Both the position numbers and the translations under genes were made by a program. Source: Dehalococcoidia bacterium (GTDB lineage Bacteria; Chloroflexota; Dehalococcoidia; Lucifugimonadales; Lucifugimonadaceae). From it: a stretch of 46,203 nt of DNA. Below, piece after piece: positions 26,583-34,132 of the stretch. The stretch lies in assembly GCA_022824185.1 (NCBI GenBank), contig JAJEAU010000005.1:1-46203 (forward strand), read 5' to 3'. The notes beneath the pieces were generated by a model, which did no database searches, was not told the origin of the DNA, and saw only the letters and a program-made list of their open reading frames with translations. Positions within the stretch are counted from its first letter, which is position 1. Every line of letters starts with the position of its first letter.

Positions 26583-27119
26583 CGTTGGGGTTTACCTGGG
26601 CGTGTTTGGTTCGTGTTGGTTAGATTGTTGGACCTGCGTCCGTGGTTGAAGAAATGCTATACCATTCCGGAGCTCGTTCAGTTCGTGCGCGGGTAGGATT
26701 GCGCACATAAATGATCCAGTCGAATCTCCTTGGGTCGGCTCGCCTTCGTGTTTAAGACGTGGATGATTCGTCAGACCGTCGCAATCTGATCAGATTGAAC
26801 CGAAAGGCGTGATTCGGGGATGTGGATGGTTGGAGAATGAAGGGAAGAGGGAGGGGGTGCTTAAGGAGGCTAGGAAAGCACCCCACCCTCGGATTTGGCC
26901 TGTGTCCCGTAGATAGGGACATCTATCGGCCGTTTCGACAGCATTTCTTGGGCGTACCGTGCCGAATGGTCGCCCGGCTATCGATAAATGTGGGAGGTTT
27001 GATCTATGACGATTAGCCAGTTTCAGATTTTGAAGGGTGCCCGACACCCGTATTGTAAACCTTTTCGAGATTCTGCGAATTCGTAACGTTTGACTTCATT
27101 CATTGCGTGAATGCCGCAT
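26583..27119 (+). other. Gene-poor 537-bp gap with hairpins; possible small RNA or leader
   Basis: No confident gene lies here. Structure on the + strand: a 9-bp perfect stem 26854-26862/26876-26884 (GGGGTGCTT with AAGCACCCC) whose 13-nt loop contains AAGGAGG (CCTCC-rich on the other strand); then TGTCCC/GGGACA (26903-26908/26916-26921), overlapping an alternative GATAG/CTATC stem (26912-26916/26923-26927), so the two cannot coexist; then a short open frame at 27006 and a 5-bp hairpin at 27035-27049. The strand is not certain. Confidence 0.4.
27006..27086 (+). CDS. Possible 26-residue small protein or leader peptide
   Basis: ATG at 27006 is preceded by GGGAGG with 8 nt spacing, one of the best Shine-Dalgarno matches in the window. 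The frame runs 26 codons (MTISQFQILKGARHPY and onward) to TAA. A small hairpin lies inside its coding part (27035-27049). There is no recognisable domain, and it converges on the ParB-like gene. Chance is a real alternative at this length. Confidence 0.25.
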   Translation: MTISQFQILKGARHPYCKPFRDSANS

Positions 27120-28073
27120 TCAGCGAGCATTAACGGTTTCAGTTCGTCGTGGCCGGCTACGTGAATGCGTCCGCGATGTGCCGTTGGTTTTGTAACGATT
27201 GAGGTGATCGAGGGCGTAGTTGAGTCTGCTAGAGAGAATTCTCAAAGTACTGACCAATCGAAGCCGACGGTACTCCGGGATTTCGGAACTGGCAAGTTTT
27301 TCGAGGCTGCCAGCCAACATGAATGCGTCTTCCTGCATACCTGTTAGATCGTCTTTGTAACTACCGTTGAGCCGCGTGAAAGGAACCGGTTCCAGATCGT
27401 TGTTGTCGTGTTTCGTGACTTCGACTTCGGCCGCTGGTTTTTTGACCTTTGGCATGATCGGTGCGAATTCAGCAATCAGGTCAGCCGACGTCTTTTCCGG
27501 ATCGGCTTTAGCTCTTGCGACCAGATCTTCGACATGAACACTGCTTAGTTTGCGCTCGATGAACGGGGCCGCCAACTCCTCTTGTTTGCCGAACTCTTTC
27601 ATGTCGGCAATGGAGCGAGCTTCTTTGAAAGTCAGGTCGCCACGGTCGACGTGGTCTTGCAGTTTCGGGGATAGGGTTTTGCGCAAGCTTTCGTAATGAT
27701 GGACCGTCCCGGCAGTGATGCCGGTTCGACGTGCCAACTCCTGCTGAGTGACGCTGAAGTCGTCACGGAATTTGATGAATGATTCGGCCATCTTGATTGG
27801 CGGTAAAAGAGACGAGAAGTATTCGTCGGCGACCCGCAGACTTTCACGTTCCTCGTCGGAGACGCCTTGGCGCACGACGCATTCGATGACGTCTTCGCCA
27901 GCCCGTTCTGCCGCTTCGATAGAGTTGAACCCGCACAGCAGGTAGAACTTTCCTTTGTCGGCGAGGACGATCGGCATGCGTCGTTGTCTTCGTCGGCGTG
28001 CCCATTTCCGGTGAGCCTTGTCGTAGACAGGCCGACCAGGGTCCGGGAGGATGTTGTCAATCGCGATTCGCAT
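27120..28073 (-). CDS. ParB-like DNA-binding protein (orphan)
   Basis: A ParB/RepB/Spo0J-like protein without a ParA partner. It has an N-terminal ParB-like segment (D-N-I-L-P-D-P-G-R-P, a run of arginines, then FYLLCGFNSIEAAERAG where true ParBs have a G-E-R-R-type CTP-binding box). A clear helix-turn-helix follows (SVTQQELARRTGITAGTVHHY), then a long charged C-terminal region. The altered CTP box suggests a regulator more than a segregation protein. I place the start at the ATG at 28073; an in-frame TTG at 28202 would add 43 residues, but those codons overlie inverted repeats that look regulatory. It is divergent from the DUF5343 gene and probably controls the shared intergenic region. Confidence 0.75.
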   Translation of the reverse strand: MRIAIDNILPDPGRPVYDKAHRKWARRRRQRRMPIVLADKGKFYLLCGFNSIEAAERAGEDVIECVVRQGVSDEERESLRVADEYFSSLLPPIKMAESFIKFRDDFSVTQQELARRTGITAGTVHHYESLRKTLSPKLQDHVDRGDLTFKEARSIADMKEFGKQEELAAPFIERKLSSVHVEDLVARAKADPEKTSADLIAEFAPIMPKVKKPAAEVEVTKHDNNDLEPVPFTRLNGSYKDDLTGMQEDAFMLAGSLEKLASSEIPEYRRLRLVSTLRILSSRLNYALDHLNRYKTNGTSRTHSRSRPRRTETVNAR

Positions 28074-28161
28074 ATCAAACGTCCAGTCTTCTAAGCCCGA
28101 GGGCTGGTTGAAACATCGCGTTAGAAGAGATTCTGTATTCCAAGCAACGTTTTGAAAAGAA

Positions 28162-28193
28162 ACTGTCCCTTTGGTGTCCAAACGGGAAACAGT
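28162..28193. promoter_or_regulatory. Imperfect inverted repeat between the ParB-like and DUF5343 genes
   Basis: ACTGTCCCTTTGG (28162-28174) faces CCAAACGGGAAACAGT (28178-28193); the arms match except for three extra bases in the right arm. It sits about 20-50 bases upstream of the + strand promoter and is a candidate operator for the ParB-like helix-turn-helix protein. Confidence 0.4.
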
Positions 28194-28225
28194 GTTTTCC
28201 AATGTTCTGGTTGCATTTGGAAAAC
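28194..28225. promoter_or_regulatory. Perfect 9-bp inverted repeat overlapping the DUF5343 promoter
   Basis: GTTTTCCAA (28194-28202) and TTGGAAAAC (28217-28225) form a perfect inverted repeat with 14 bases between them. The right arm lies in the spacer of the -35/-10 pair at 28211-28239. A protein bound here would block the promoter, as expected of an autoregulated divergent module. Confidence 0.5.
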
Positions 28226-28239
28226 GGCTGGCTTATACT
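28211..28239 (+). promoter_or_regulatory. Near-consensus sigma-70-type promoter for the DUF5343 gene
   Basis: TTGCAT (28211-28216), a 17-bp spacer, then TATACT (28234-28239). The predicted transcription start is near 28246, giving a leader of about 36 nt before the ATG at 28282. This is one of the two best promoter matches in the window. Confidence 0.65.
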
Positions 28240-28281
28240 CTCGGTACCCGAGCGATGAACTAGGATTTTCAGTTTGAAATC

Positions 28282-28995
28282 ATGGCGATCGAGCCCAACA
28301 GAAACCCACCGTATGTCGCTTTCCGGACATTCCGAACTTTTTTGGAATCTCTCGCAATCAGCATGCCGGACAGGATAGACCGTTCGGTGTTTGATTCCAA
28401 ATTCTCTGGAACGGCGACATCGCAGATCAACAGTGCGCTTCGTTCGCTAAAACTCATCGATGCTGACGGGAGCCCAAGCGGATCGCTCAGGCGTTTGGCG
28501 CAGACGCAGGGCGAAGAGCACCAGATGGTGTTGGCGGGGATCTTGGAGTCGTATTACGAACCGGTTTTCCGTCTGGACTTGGAAAGAGCCACGAAGGCAC
28601 AATTCCGAGAGGCGATGAAGGAGTTTGGTTGCACGGAATCGATGTTGATCAAGTGCGAGACGTTTTTCATCCACGCGGCTCAACATGCGGCGATCTCGCT
28701 GTCACCGTATTTGACCTCAAATCGAAAGTCTGGCGCGCGAGCACGAGGCGGTTCCAGAACATCTCGGAATGTGGTCAGGCAGCCAGCAACGGAAAATGGA
28801 AGTGAAGTCGAGACCGCGGCGGTGGTGGAATCTGGTCAGATAGCGCTTACGATGAGAGAATTAGCGTTGAAGGTACTCGACAAGTACCCTGATTTTGACC
28901 CGACTTGGTCGCAAGAGACGCAGGCGAGTTGGATGGCGGGTATGAACAAGCTTCAAGAGACCTTCAACGTCGGAAATTCCGCTGATAGCCAATAG
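28282..28995 (+). CDS. DUF5343-family protein of unknown function
   Basis: A 237-residue soluble protein. Residues about 8-150 match the DUF5343 pattern by eye: a helical opening (PYVAFRTFRTFLESL), a helix-turn-helix-like stretch R-S-L-K-L-I-D-A-D-G-S-P, then helices around FREAMKEFGC and a terminal SPYLTSN. Such proteins usually consist of winged-helix-like repeats, but no activity is established. A basic, flexible linker (about 150-180) leads to a short C-terminal helical segment with DKYPDFDPTW. It is transcribed from the strong promoter at 28211 and is followed 21 bases later by the serine-hydrolase gene. It is divergent from the ParB-like gene. Confidence 0.65.
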   Translation: MAIEPNRNPPYVAFRTFRTFLESLAISMPDRIDRSVFDSKFSGTATSQINSALRSLKLIDADGSPSGSLRRLAQTQGEEHQMVLAGILESYYEPVFRLDLERATKAQFREAMKEFGCTESMLIKCETFFIHAAQHAAISLSPYLTSNRKSGARARGGSRTSRNVVRQPATENGSEVETAAVVESGQIALTMRELALKVLDKYPDFDPTWSQETQASWMAGMNKLQETFNVGNSADSQ

Positions 28996-29016
28996 CCCAA
29001 TCGTAGAGCCAGAGAT

Positions 29017-30642
29017 TTGTCGTCAGAGGAAGTTCGTCAACCCGGGGTTCAGGCTAGCCGGCCCAAGGGCGACGTGGAGGAGAGCGATGCGGTGGAGCCG
29101 GTCGCGAAATCGGCAGAGTCAGGCATTGAGATGCAGGTGGGCCTGGCTGATATCCAGTCGACGCTCGACCAACTAGAAGAGCAGATCGCTGCGTATCGTC
29201 GGATGCTGGCGGAACAGGAAGCGACGGTCGAAGAGCCTACGGAAACGGGGGCCCAAGAGACTCAGTTGGTTGGCATTGACGATGAGGAGCTTGGAAGCGT
29301 TGCGGCGTCGATAGCTTCGGATTACGCGGCGTTCTTTACCGGTTTGGGTGCGGTGGCGGATGCGGCGTTGGAGGAGACCGAGGACGTAGAGGATGCTGGC
29401 GACGAGGTGGGGCAGGCGCTGGTTGCAGATGACGCGGATGAGGACGACGCGTTCGTGGCAGTTGCGGAGCGTGTTTCGGTTGTCGAGGAGATGGATGTTG
29501 CGGCGGCGCTTGAGGAAGAAGAAGTTGGGTTGGCGGCGCCTTCGGTGGAGATGCCAGAGTTATTCGCGGAGTTGGATCGACAGATGGAGATGGGTTTGCA
29601 TCGGAATGCTTTAGTGGCTGTTTTTGAGGACGGACAGGAGCATCTGGATTATCTGAGCTCGGTAGACGGCAGTGGTGTAACCCCTGAGCCGCAGCCGATG
29701 TTCAGAGCATTTTCGTGCGGAAAAGCGATGACCGCAGCGGTAATTTGGCGGTTGTTGGATGCGGGTATTTTGGGTATTGATGCTCCGGTCGTCGAGTATT
29801 GGCCAGAGTTTGCTCAGCGCGGCAAATCGAAGGTTACGATCCGTCATGTGTTGACGCATACTGCTGGATTGCCGCATGACTTTGGTCGGGGTGATGTTGA
29901 TTGGGGAGATTGGGGTCGGATGATGGATATATTGGCGTCGATGGATTTGGAGTATGAACCTGGCGAGGTGATTCACTATCATTCGATCACTTTTGGGCTG
30001 TTGGTAGCGGAGATAGCTAGTCGCGCTACCGGGGTCGAGTTTGAGGAGTTGTTTGAGCGGGAGGTGAAAGGTCCGTTGGGATTAAAGGACACTTGTTTTT
30101 CGATCGGAGCAGATGATGCTGATGCGCGGAATCGCGTGCAAAAGCTGTACACGGCAGAGGACTATTTCGATCTTGAGATGCCGTCGAAGATGGACTGGTT
30201 AATGGATAACCAGATCGTCACGCCTGGTGGCAGTTGCATCACTACGGCGAGAGATTTGGGGAGGTTGTATGCGACGGTCTGCAATGGAGGAGTTGGTGGC
30301 GATGGCGAAGTCTGGTTGAGTGAGGATGCGGCGGCGAGCGTCTACGAAACCCTTGCTTCGGCGTACAACATTACGGAGATGACCAAGAACCGGGTTGGTC
30401 AGGGCGTATGGATGTATGACGAGCAGCCGAATCGGATGGCGACGCTTTCAGCGACATCGGTGTTCGGGCATGGCGGGATAGGTACTTCTATAGCTTGGGG
30501 AGACCCGGAGTATGGGGTGTCGGCAGCGATATTGACGGATACGATGCTTCAGGAAGGATTAAATGGGGCGCGCTTGAATCGGATATCGGCGGCGATTCGA
30601 TGGGATTTGGGGTTGCCGGTGGGTTCGGTTGGGGAGATTTGA
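29017..30642 (+). CDS. Serine beta-lactamase-like hydrolase with a long acidic N-terminal region
   Basis: The C-terminal ~350 residues are a class C beta-lactamase/esterase EstB-like domain: nucleophile motif S233-C-G-K236, ATIRHVLTHTAG-like segment (IRHVLTHTAGLPHD), Y-H-S in IHYHSITFG at the tyrosine position, GGSCITTARDLGRL, and the third box GHGGIG. The first ~190 residues are not part of the fold: they are strongly acidic, with a predicted coiled coil (STLDQLEEQIAAYRRMLAEQE) and long Glu/Asp runs. There is no signal peptide, so the protein is probably cytoplasmic. The family hydrolyses esters or amides; beta-lactam resistance should not be assumed. The start is TTG at 29017; GTG at 29074 (AAGGG upstream) is an alternative. 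It probably forms an operon with the DUF5343 gene and converges on the reductase gene with 5 bases between. Confidence 0.82.
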   Translation: MSSEEVRQPGVQASRPKGDVEESDAVEPVAKSAESGIEMQVGLADIQSTLDQLEEQIAAYRRMLAEQEATVEEPTETGAQETQLVGIDDEELGSVAASIASDYAAFFTGLGAVADAALEETEDVEDAGDEVGQALVADDADEDDAFVAVAERVSVVEEMDVAAALEEEEVGLAAPSVEMPELFAELDRQMEMGLHRNALVAVFEDGQEHLDYLSSVDGSGVTPEPQPMFRAFSCGKAMTAAVIWRLLDAGILGIDAPVVEYWPEFAQRGKSKVTIRHVLTHTAGLPHDFGRGDVDWGDWGRMMDILASMDLEYEPGEVIHYHSITFGLLVAEIASRATGVEFEELFEREVKGPLGLKDTCFSIGADDADARNRVQKLYTAEDYFDLEMPSKMDWLMDNQIVTPGGSCITTARDLGRLYATVCNGGVGGDGEVWLSEDAAASVYETLASAYNITEMTKNRVGQGVWMYDEQPNRMATLSATSVFGHGGIGTSIAWGDPEYGVSAAILTDTMLQEGLNGARLNRISAAIRWDLGLPVGSVGEI

Positions 30643-30647
30643 GATCA

Positions 30648-31202
30648 TCAAGCTTCATTCTTGATGACGCGATAGTGCGATTGGGCTAATCCTGAGGGGT
30701 ACTGGGTTGAGTTGATTAGTTGGAGGTGGATGTCTTGGTTGGTGGGGCCGAAGAGGGGTATGCCTTCGCCGATCAGAACTGGGAGGGTGGTGATGATCAA
30801 ATCTTCGATGAGGCCTTCGTTGAGGAAAGATTGAATGGTGATGCCGCCGTCGATGTAGGCCCGTTTCCAGTCCTTTTTGCCTAGGGCTGCGAGAAGGTCA
30901 GTAGGGTTGTGGTTGCTGATTTCGACTTTGTCGGTCAGGTGGGATGGGATGTTAGAGTTGGTTAAGGTTCGGGAGAGGACGATGACGGGTTTTGGGTATG
31001 GCCATTCGCCGTCGGCGACTAGATTGAGGACGACTTCGTATGTTTTGCGGCCGAAGATTATGCCGTCGACAGAATCGATGAACTTGGTGTAGCCGTGCTC
31101 TTCTGAGAGGGTGCCTTGGTTTTCCAGCCAGTCGATGGCGTGGTCTTTTCGGGCGATGTAGCCGTCGAGGGTGGTAGCGATGAAGACGTGCCCGGTGGTC
31201 AC
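30648..31202 (-). CDS. RibD C-terminal/dihydrofolate-reductase-like protein
   Basis: A reductase-like protein of about 184 residues with the DHFR-fold pattern of RibD C-terminal domains: HVFIATTLDGYIA at the N-terminus, the DGIIFGRKTYE strand-helix (as in M-G-x-x-T-Y-E), KPVIVLSRTL, AYIDGGITIQSFL (G-G binding loop) and LIITTLPVLIGEG. Stand-alone members are common and their substrates are mostly unknown; it is not complete RibD, since the deaminase half is absent. I chose GTG at 31202, which overlaps the polA stop as GTGA and so implies coupled translation; a longer frame to 31217 exists. Confidence 0.85.
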   Translation of the reverse strand: MTTGHVFIATTLDGYIARKDHAIDWLENQGTLSEEHGYTKFIDSVDGIIFGRKTYEVVLNLVADGEWPYPKPVIVLSRTLTNSNIPSHLTDKVEISNHNPTDLLAALGKKDWKRAYIDGGITIQSFLNEGLIEDLIITTLPVLIGEGIPLFGPTNQDIHLQLINSTQYPSGLAQSHYRVIKNEA

Positions 31203-34057
31203 TCGAGTTCGCCCCAACGTACGCCTGTCTTGGTTTCGACGAGGAGGGGGACTTCGAGATCCATTGCGGCGGGCATCATGTCGTGGGCGAGGGATGTTAT
31301 CTCTTCGAGTTCACCTGGGGCGACTTCGAAGATGAGTTCGTCGTGGACCTGGGCGGTCATGCGGGATTCGAGTCCGCGACGGCGAAGTTCGTCGGCGATG
31401 TTGATCATCGCGATCTTTATGACGTCGGCGGCGGTTCCTTGGATCGGCATGTTGACAGCGACGCGCTCGGCGGCGGCGCGGTGGCCTTGATTGCCGGATC
31501 TGAGGTCGGGAAGGTAGCGGCGGCGGCCTTTGAGAGTTTCGGCGTAACCTCGCATCTTGGCGGTCTGTTTCTGGTACTCGATGAAATCGCGGATACCGGG
31601 GTATTTTCCGAAGTAGAGGTCGATGAACTCGCGGCCCTGCTGCACTGAGAGATCGGTCTGGCGAGCGACTCCTTGCGGTCCGAGGCCATAGATGACGCCG
31701 AAGTTGAGGATTTTGGCGATCCGGCGCTGGTCGCTGGTGACGTCGTGGACGTTGTACATGGCCTGCGCAGTGGCGTTGTGGATATCTTCGCCATTGCGGA
31801 AGGATTGGAGCAGACCGGGTTCTCGCGACATGTGGGCGAGGATGCGGAGCTCGATTTGGGAGTAGTCGGCAGCGAGGAGCTGCCATCCGGAGTCGTACAT
31901 GGTGGAGAATGCGTTGCGGATTTCTCGACCGAGCTCAGTGCGGACCGGGATGTTCTGGACGTTGGGGTCGTTGGATGCGAGGCGTCCGGTTGCGGATCCG
32001 GCCTGGTTGAAGGTCGAGTGGACGCGTCCGGTTGCGGGGTTGACCATGCGAGGGAGGGCATCAGCATACGTCGACTTGAGTTTGGCGAGTTCGCGGTATT
32101 TGAGAACGGCGTCGATGAGTTGGTAGATGCGGTCGTCGAGGCCGCTGGTGTTTCGCATACGGTCCAAAGCATCGGCGTTCATCGACCATCCGGTCTTGAG
32201 TTTTCGAGTTGGGGGTGCGCCCCATTCGTCGATGAGGATGGTTCCGATCTGACGGTTGGATGCGATGTTGAAGTCTCGTCCGCCGAGGAGTGCGTTGGTG
32301 GCCTGTTTGATCTGGTCGATTTCCTCGCCTAGGGCGGCGGAGAATTTCTTGAGGACATCGGTTTCGACAACCATTCCGGTGCGTTGCATCCCTACGATCA
32401 CCGGCAGTAGCGGCATCTCGATGTTCTCGAGGACGCTTCGGGCGTTGTGGCTGTCGAGTTCGCCTTCGAAGTGGCGCCATAATCGGTACGTGAAGTCGGC
32501 ATCAGCGGCGGCGTACGGTCCGGCGGCTTCGATGTCGACTTCGGACATGGTGATCTGCTTGCGTCCAGTGCCGATCAGATCGGTAATCGGCGTCATCTCA
32601 GCGCGATAGAGTTCGAGGGCGAGGTCTTTGAGGCCAATTCGGTTGTGGCCGCAGAGGTTGGCGGCGATCATGGTGTCGAAGTTGGCGTTGTTGATATCGA
32701 CGCCGGTATGGAGCAGGACCATCATGTCGAAGTTGGCGTTGTGGGCTGCTTTGGGGACTTTGGCGTCGGCGAAGAGGGGCGCTACGGTTTCGAGGACGCG
32801 GGTGCGGTCGATCTGTTCGCCGGAGCGGTGGCCGAAAGGGATGTAGTAGGCTTCGCCTTCGGCATTCGAGAACGACATCCCGACCATCTCGTCTTGCATT
32901 GAGTTGGTGCCGTTGGTCTCGGTGTCGTATGCGAATCCGTCGTCGGTGCCTATGCGATTGACTAGATCTTGGAGTTCGGCGTCGGTCGTAACGACGGTGT
33001 ATTTTCCGAGGGGGCCATCGGATGAGGCGGCCGGTTTGGCGGATGTGGCAGACGCTCCGTTGGCGAAGAGGTTGCCTTGTTGGCGTCCCGTGATTGGTTG
33101 GGGGAAAACGCCTCGTTCGGCGTCTTCGGCGGTTGGGATGCTGCGTACGATGTTCTCGCCGAAACCGAGGTTGGTGAGTGCGGCGACGACGTCAGCGCGG
33201 TCGTAGCCTCCTATGCGACAGTGGTCGAAGTCGATCTCGATCGGGACGTCGGTGACGATGGTTGTGAGTTTTAGGCCGTCATATGCGATCTTCTTGCCAT
33301 CGCGGAGGCGGTTCATGATGGACTTGGAGCCACGAAGTTCCTTGGAAGGAATCTCGCCGACCTGGTCGAGGTTGTCGTAGAGGTCGTCGAAGTGTCCAAA
33401 GCGGTTTAGGACGGTTCGGGCGGCTTTGGGTCCGATCTTGGGGATGCCGGGGATGTTGTCGGAAGGGTCGCCTTCGAGGGCTTTGATCTCGGCGACGAAG
33501 TCGGGTCCGAGACCATCGTACCGGTCTTTGACTCCGTCGATATCGTAGACGCGCGTGTCACCGAAGCCGGAGTACATGAGGAGGTTGGTGTCGTCGGTGA
33601 CGAGTTGCAGTTGGTCGGCGTCGCCGGTGAGGATGAGTGATCGGATGTTCTCGGTCTCGGCTTTGCGGACGATGGTTCCGACCACGTCGTCGGCCTCGAA
33701 GCCTTCGATCTTATAGACGGGGATGTGCATGGCTTCGAGGACGCCCTCGACCATGGGGATCTGGGCGTGGAGTTCGGGATCGATCGGCGGGCGTTGGGCT
33801 TTGTATTCGTCGAAGAGTTCGTCGCGGAAGGTTGGACCGCGGGTGTCGAAGGTTACGGCGATGTGGGTTGGTCCGTATTCACGGATGGTTGCGATGAGGT
33901 TTCGGATGAAACCGTACGCGCCGTGCGTCTGCTGGCCTTCGGAGTTGGTGAGCCCGCCGCCGCGGGAGAGTGCGAACCAGGCGCGGAAGACCATTGAGTG
34001 GCCATCGACGACGAGGATGAGGGGTTCACGGGTGGAGGATTGGGTTGAAGTGGACAT
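31199..34057 (-). CDS. polA: DNA polymerase I
   Basis: Pol I fills gaps in repair and removes RNA primers. All three parts are present in the 952 residues: the 5'-3' nuclease (about 10-300; LILVVDGHSMVFRAWFA, TFDTRGPTFRDEL, EGFEADDVVGTI, LTGDADQLQL, GDPSDNIPGI), an intact 3'-5' exonuclease (about 345-540; FAYDTETNG, AHNANFDMM, YAAADADFTYRL carry the DxE, D and YxxxD residues), and the polymerase (about 560-952; ATGRLASNDPNVQNIPVR, LLAADYSQIELRIL, the O-helix region RRIAKILNFGVIYGLG, and AQVHDELIFEV). The proofreading site being intact is notable, as many Pol I enzymes have lost it. A TATAAT lies 30 bases upstream of the start on the coding strand. Confidence 0.98.
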   Translation of the reverse strand: MSTSTQSSTREPLILVVDGHSMVFRAWFALSRGGGLTNSEGQQTHGAYGFIRNLIATIREYGPTHIAVTFDTRGPTFRDELFDEYKAQRPPIDPELHAQIPMVEGVLEAMHIPVYKIEGFEADDVVGTIVRKAETENIRSLILTGDADQLQLVTDDTNLLMYSGFGDTRVYDIDGVKDRYDGLGPDFVAEIKALEGDPSDNIPGIPKIGPKAARTVLNRFGHFDDLYDNLDQVGEIPSKELRGSKSIMNRLRDGKKIAYDGLKLTTIVTDVPIEIDFDHCRIGGYDRADVVAALTNLGFGENIVRSIPTAEDAERGVFPQPITGRQQGNLFANGASATSAKPAASSDGPLGKYTVVTTDAELQDLVNRIGTDDGFAYDTETNGTNSMQDEMVGMSFSNAEGEAYYIPFGHRSGEQIDRTRVLETVAPLFADAKVPKAAHNANFDMMVLLHTGVDINNANFDTMIAANLCGHNRIGLKDLALELYRAEMTPITDLIGTGRKQITMSEVDIEAAGPYAAADADFTYRLWRHFEGELDSHNARSVLENIEMPLLPVIVGMQRTGMVVETDVLKKFSAALGEEIDQIKQATNALLGGRDFNIASNRQIGTILIDEWGAPPTRKLKTGWSMNADALDRMRNTSGLDDRIYQLIDAVLKYRELAKLKSTYADALPRMVNPATGRVHSTFNQAGSATGRLASNDPNVQNIPVRTELGREIRNAFSTMYDSGWQLLAADYSQIELRILAHMSREPGLLQSFRNGEDIHNATAQAMYNVHDVTSDQRRIAKILNFGVIYGLGPQGVARQTDLSVQQGREFIDLYFGKYPGIRDFIEYQKQTAKMRGYAETLKGRRRYLPDLRSGNQGHRAAAERVAVNMPIQGTAADVIKIAMINIADELRRRGLESRMTAQVHDELIFEVAPGELEEITSLAHDMMPAAMDLEVPLLVETKTGVRWGELE

Positions 34058-34087
34058 GATTGGGAGATTGGCTTGGGTTTGGTTGCG

Positions 34088-34093
34088 ATTATA
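34088..34093 (-). promoter_or_regulatory. -10 element upstream of polA
   Basis: On the minus strand this reads TATAAT, 30 bases before the polA ATG. No good -35 lies at the usual distance. The gap of 75 bases to the antiporter gene makes an independent polA promoter plausible. Confidence 0.4.
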
Positions 34094-34132
34094 GAGAATT
34101 GGGATGTGGACGAAGGAGGTAGAGATGGATCG

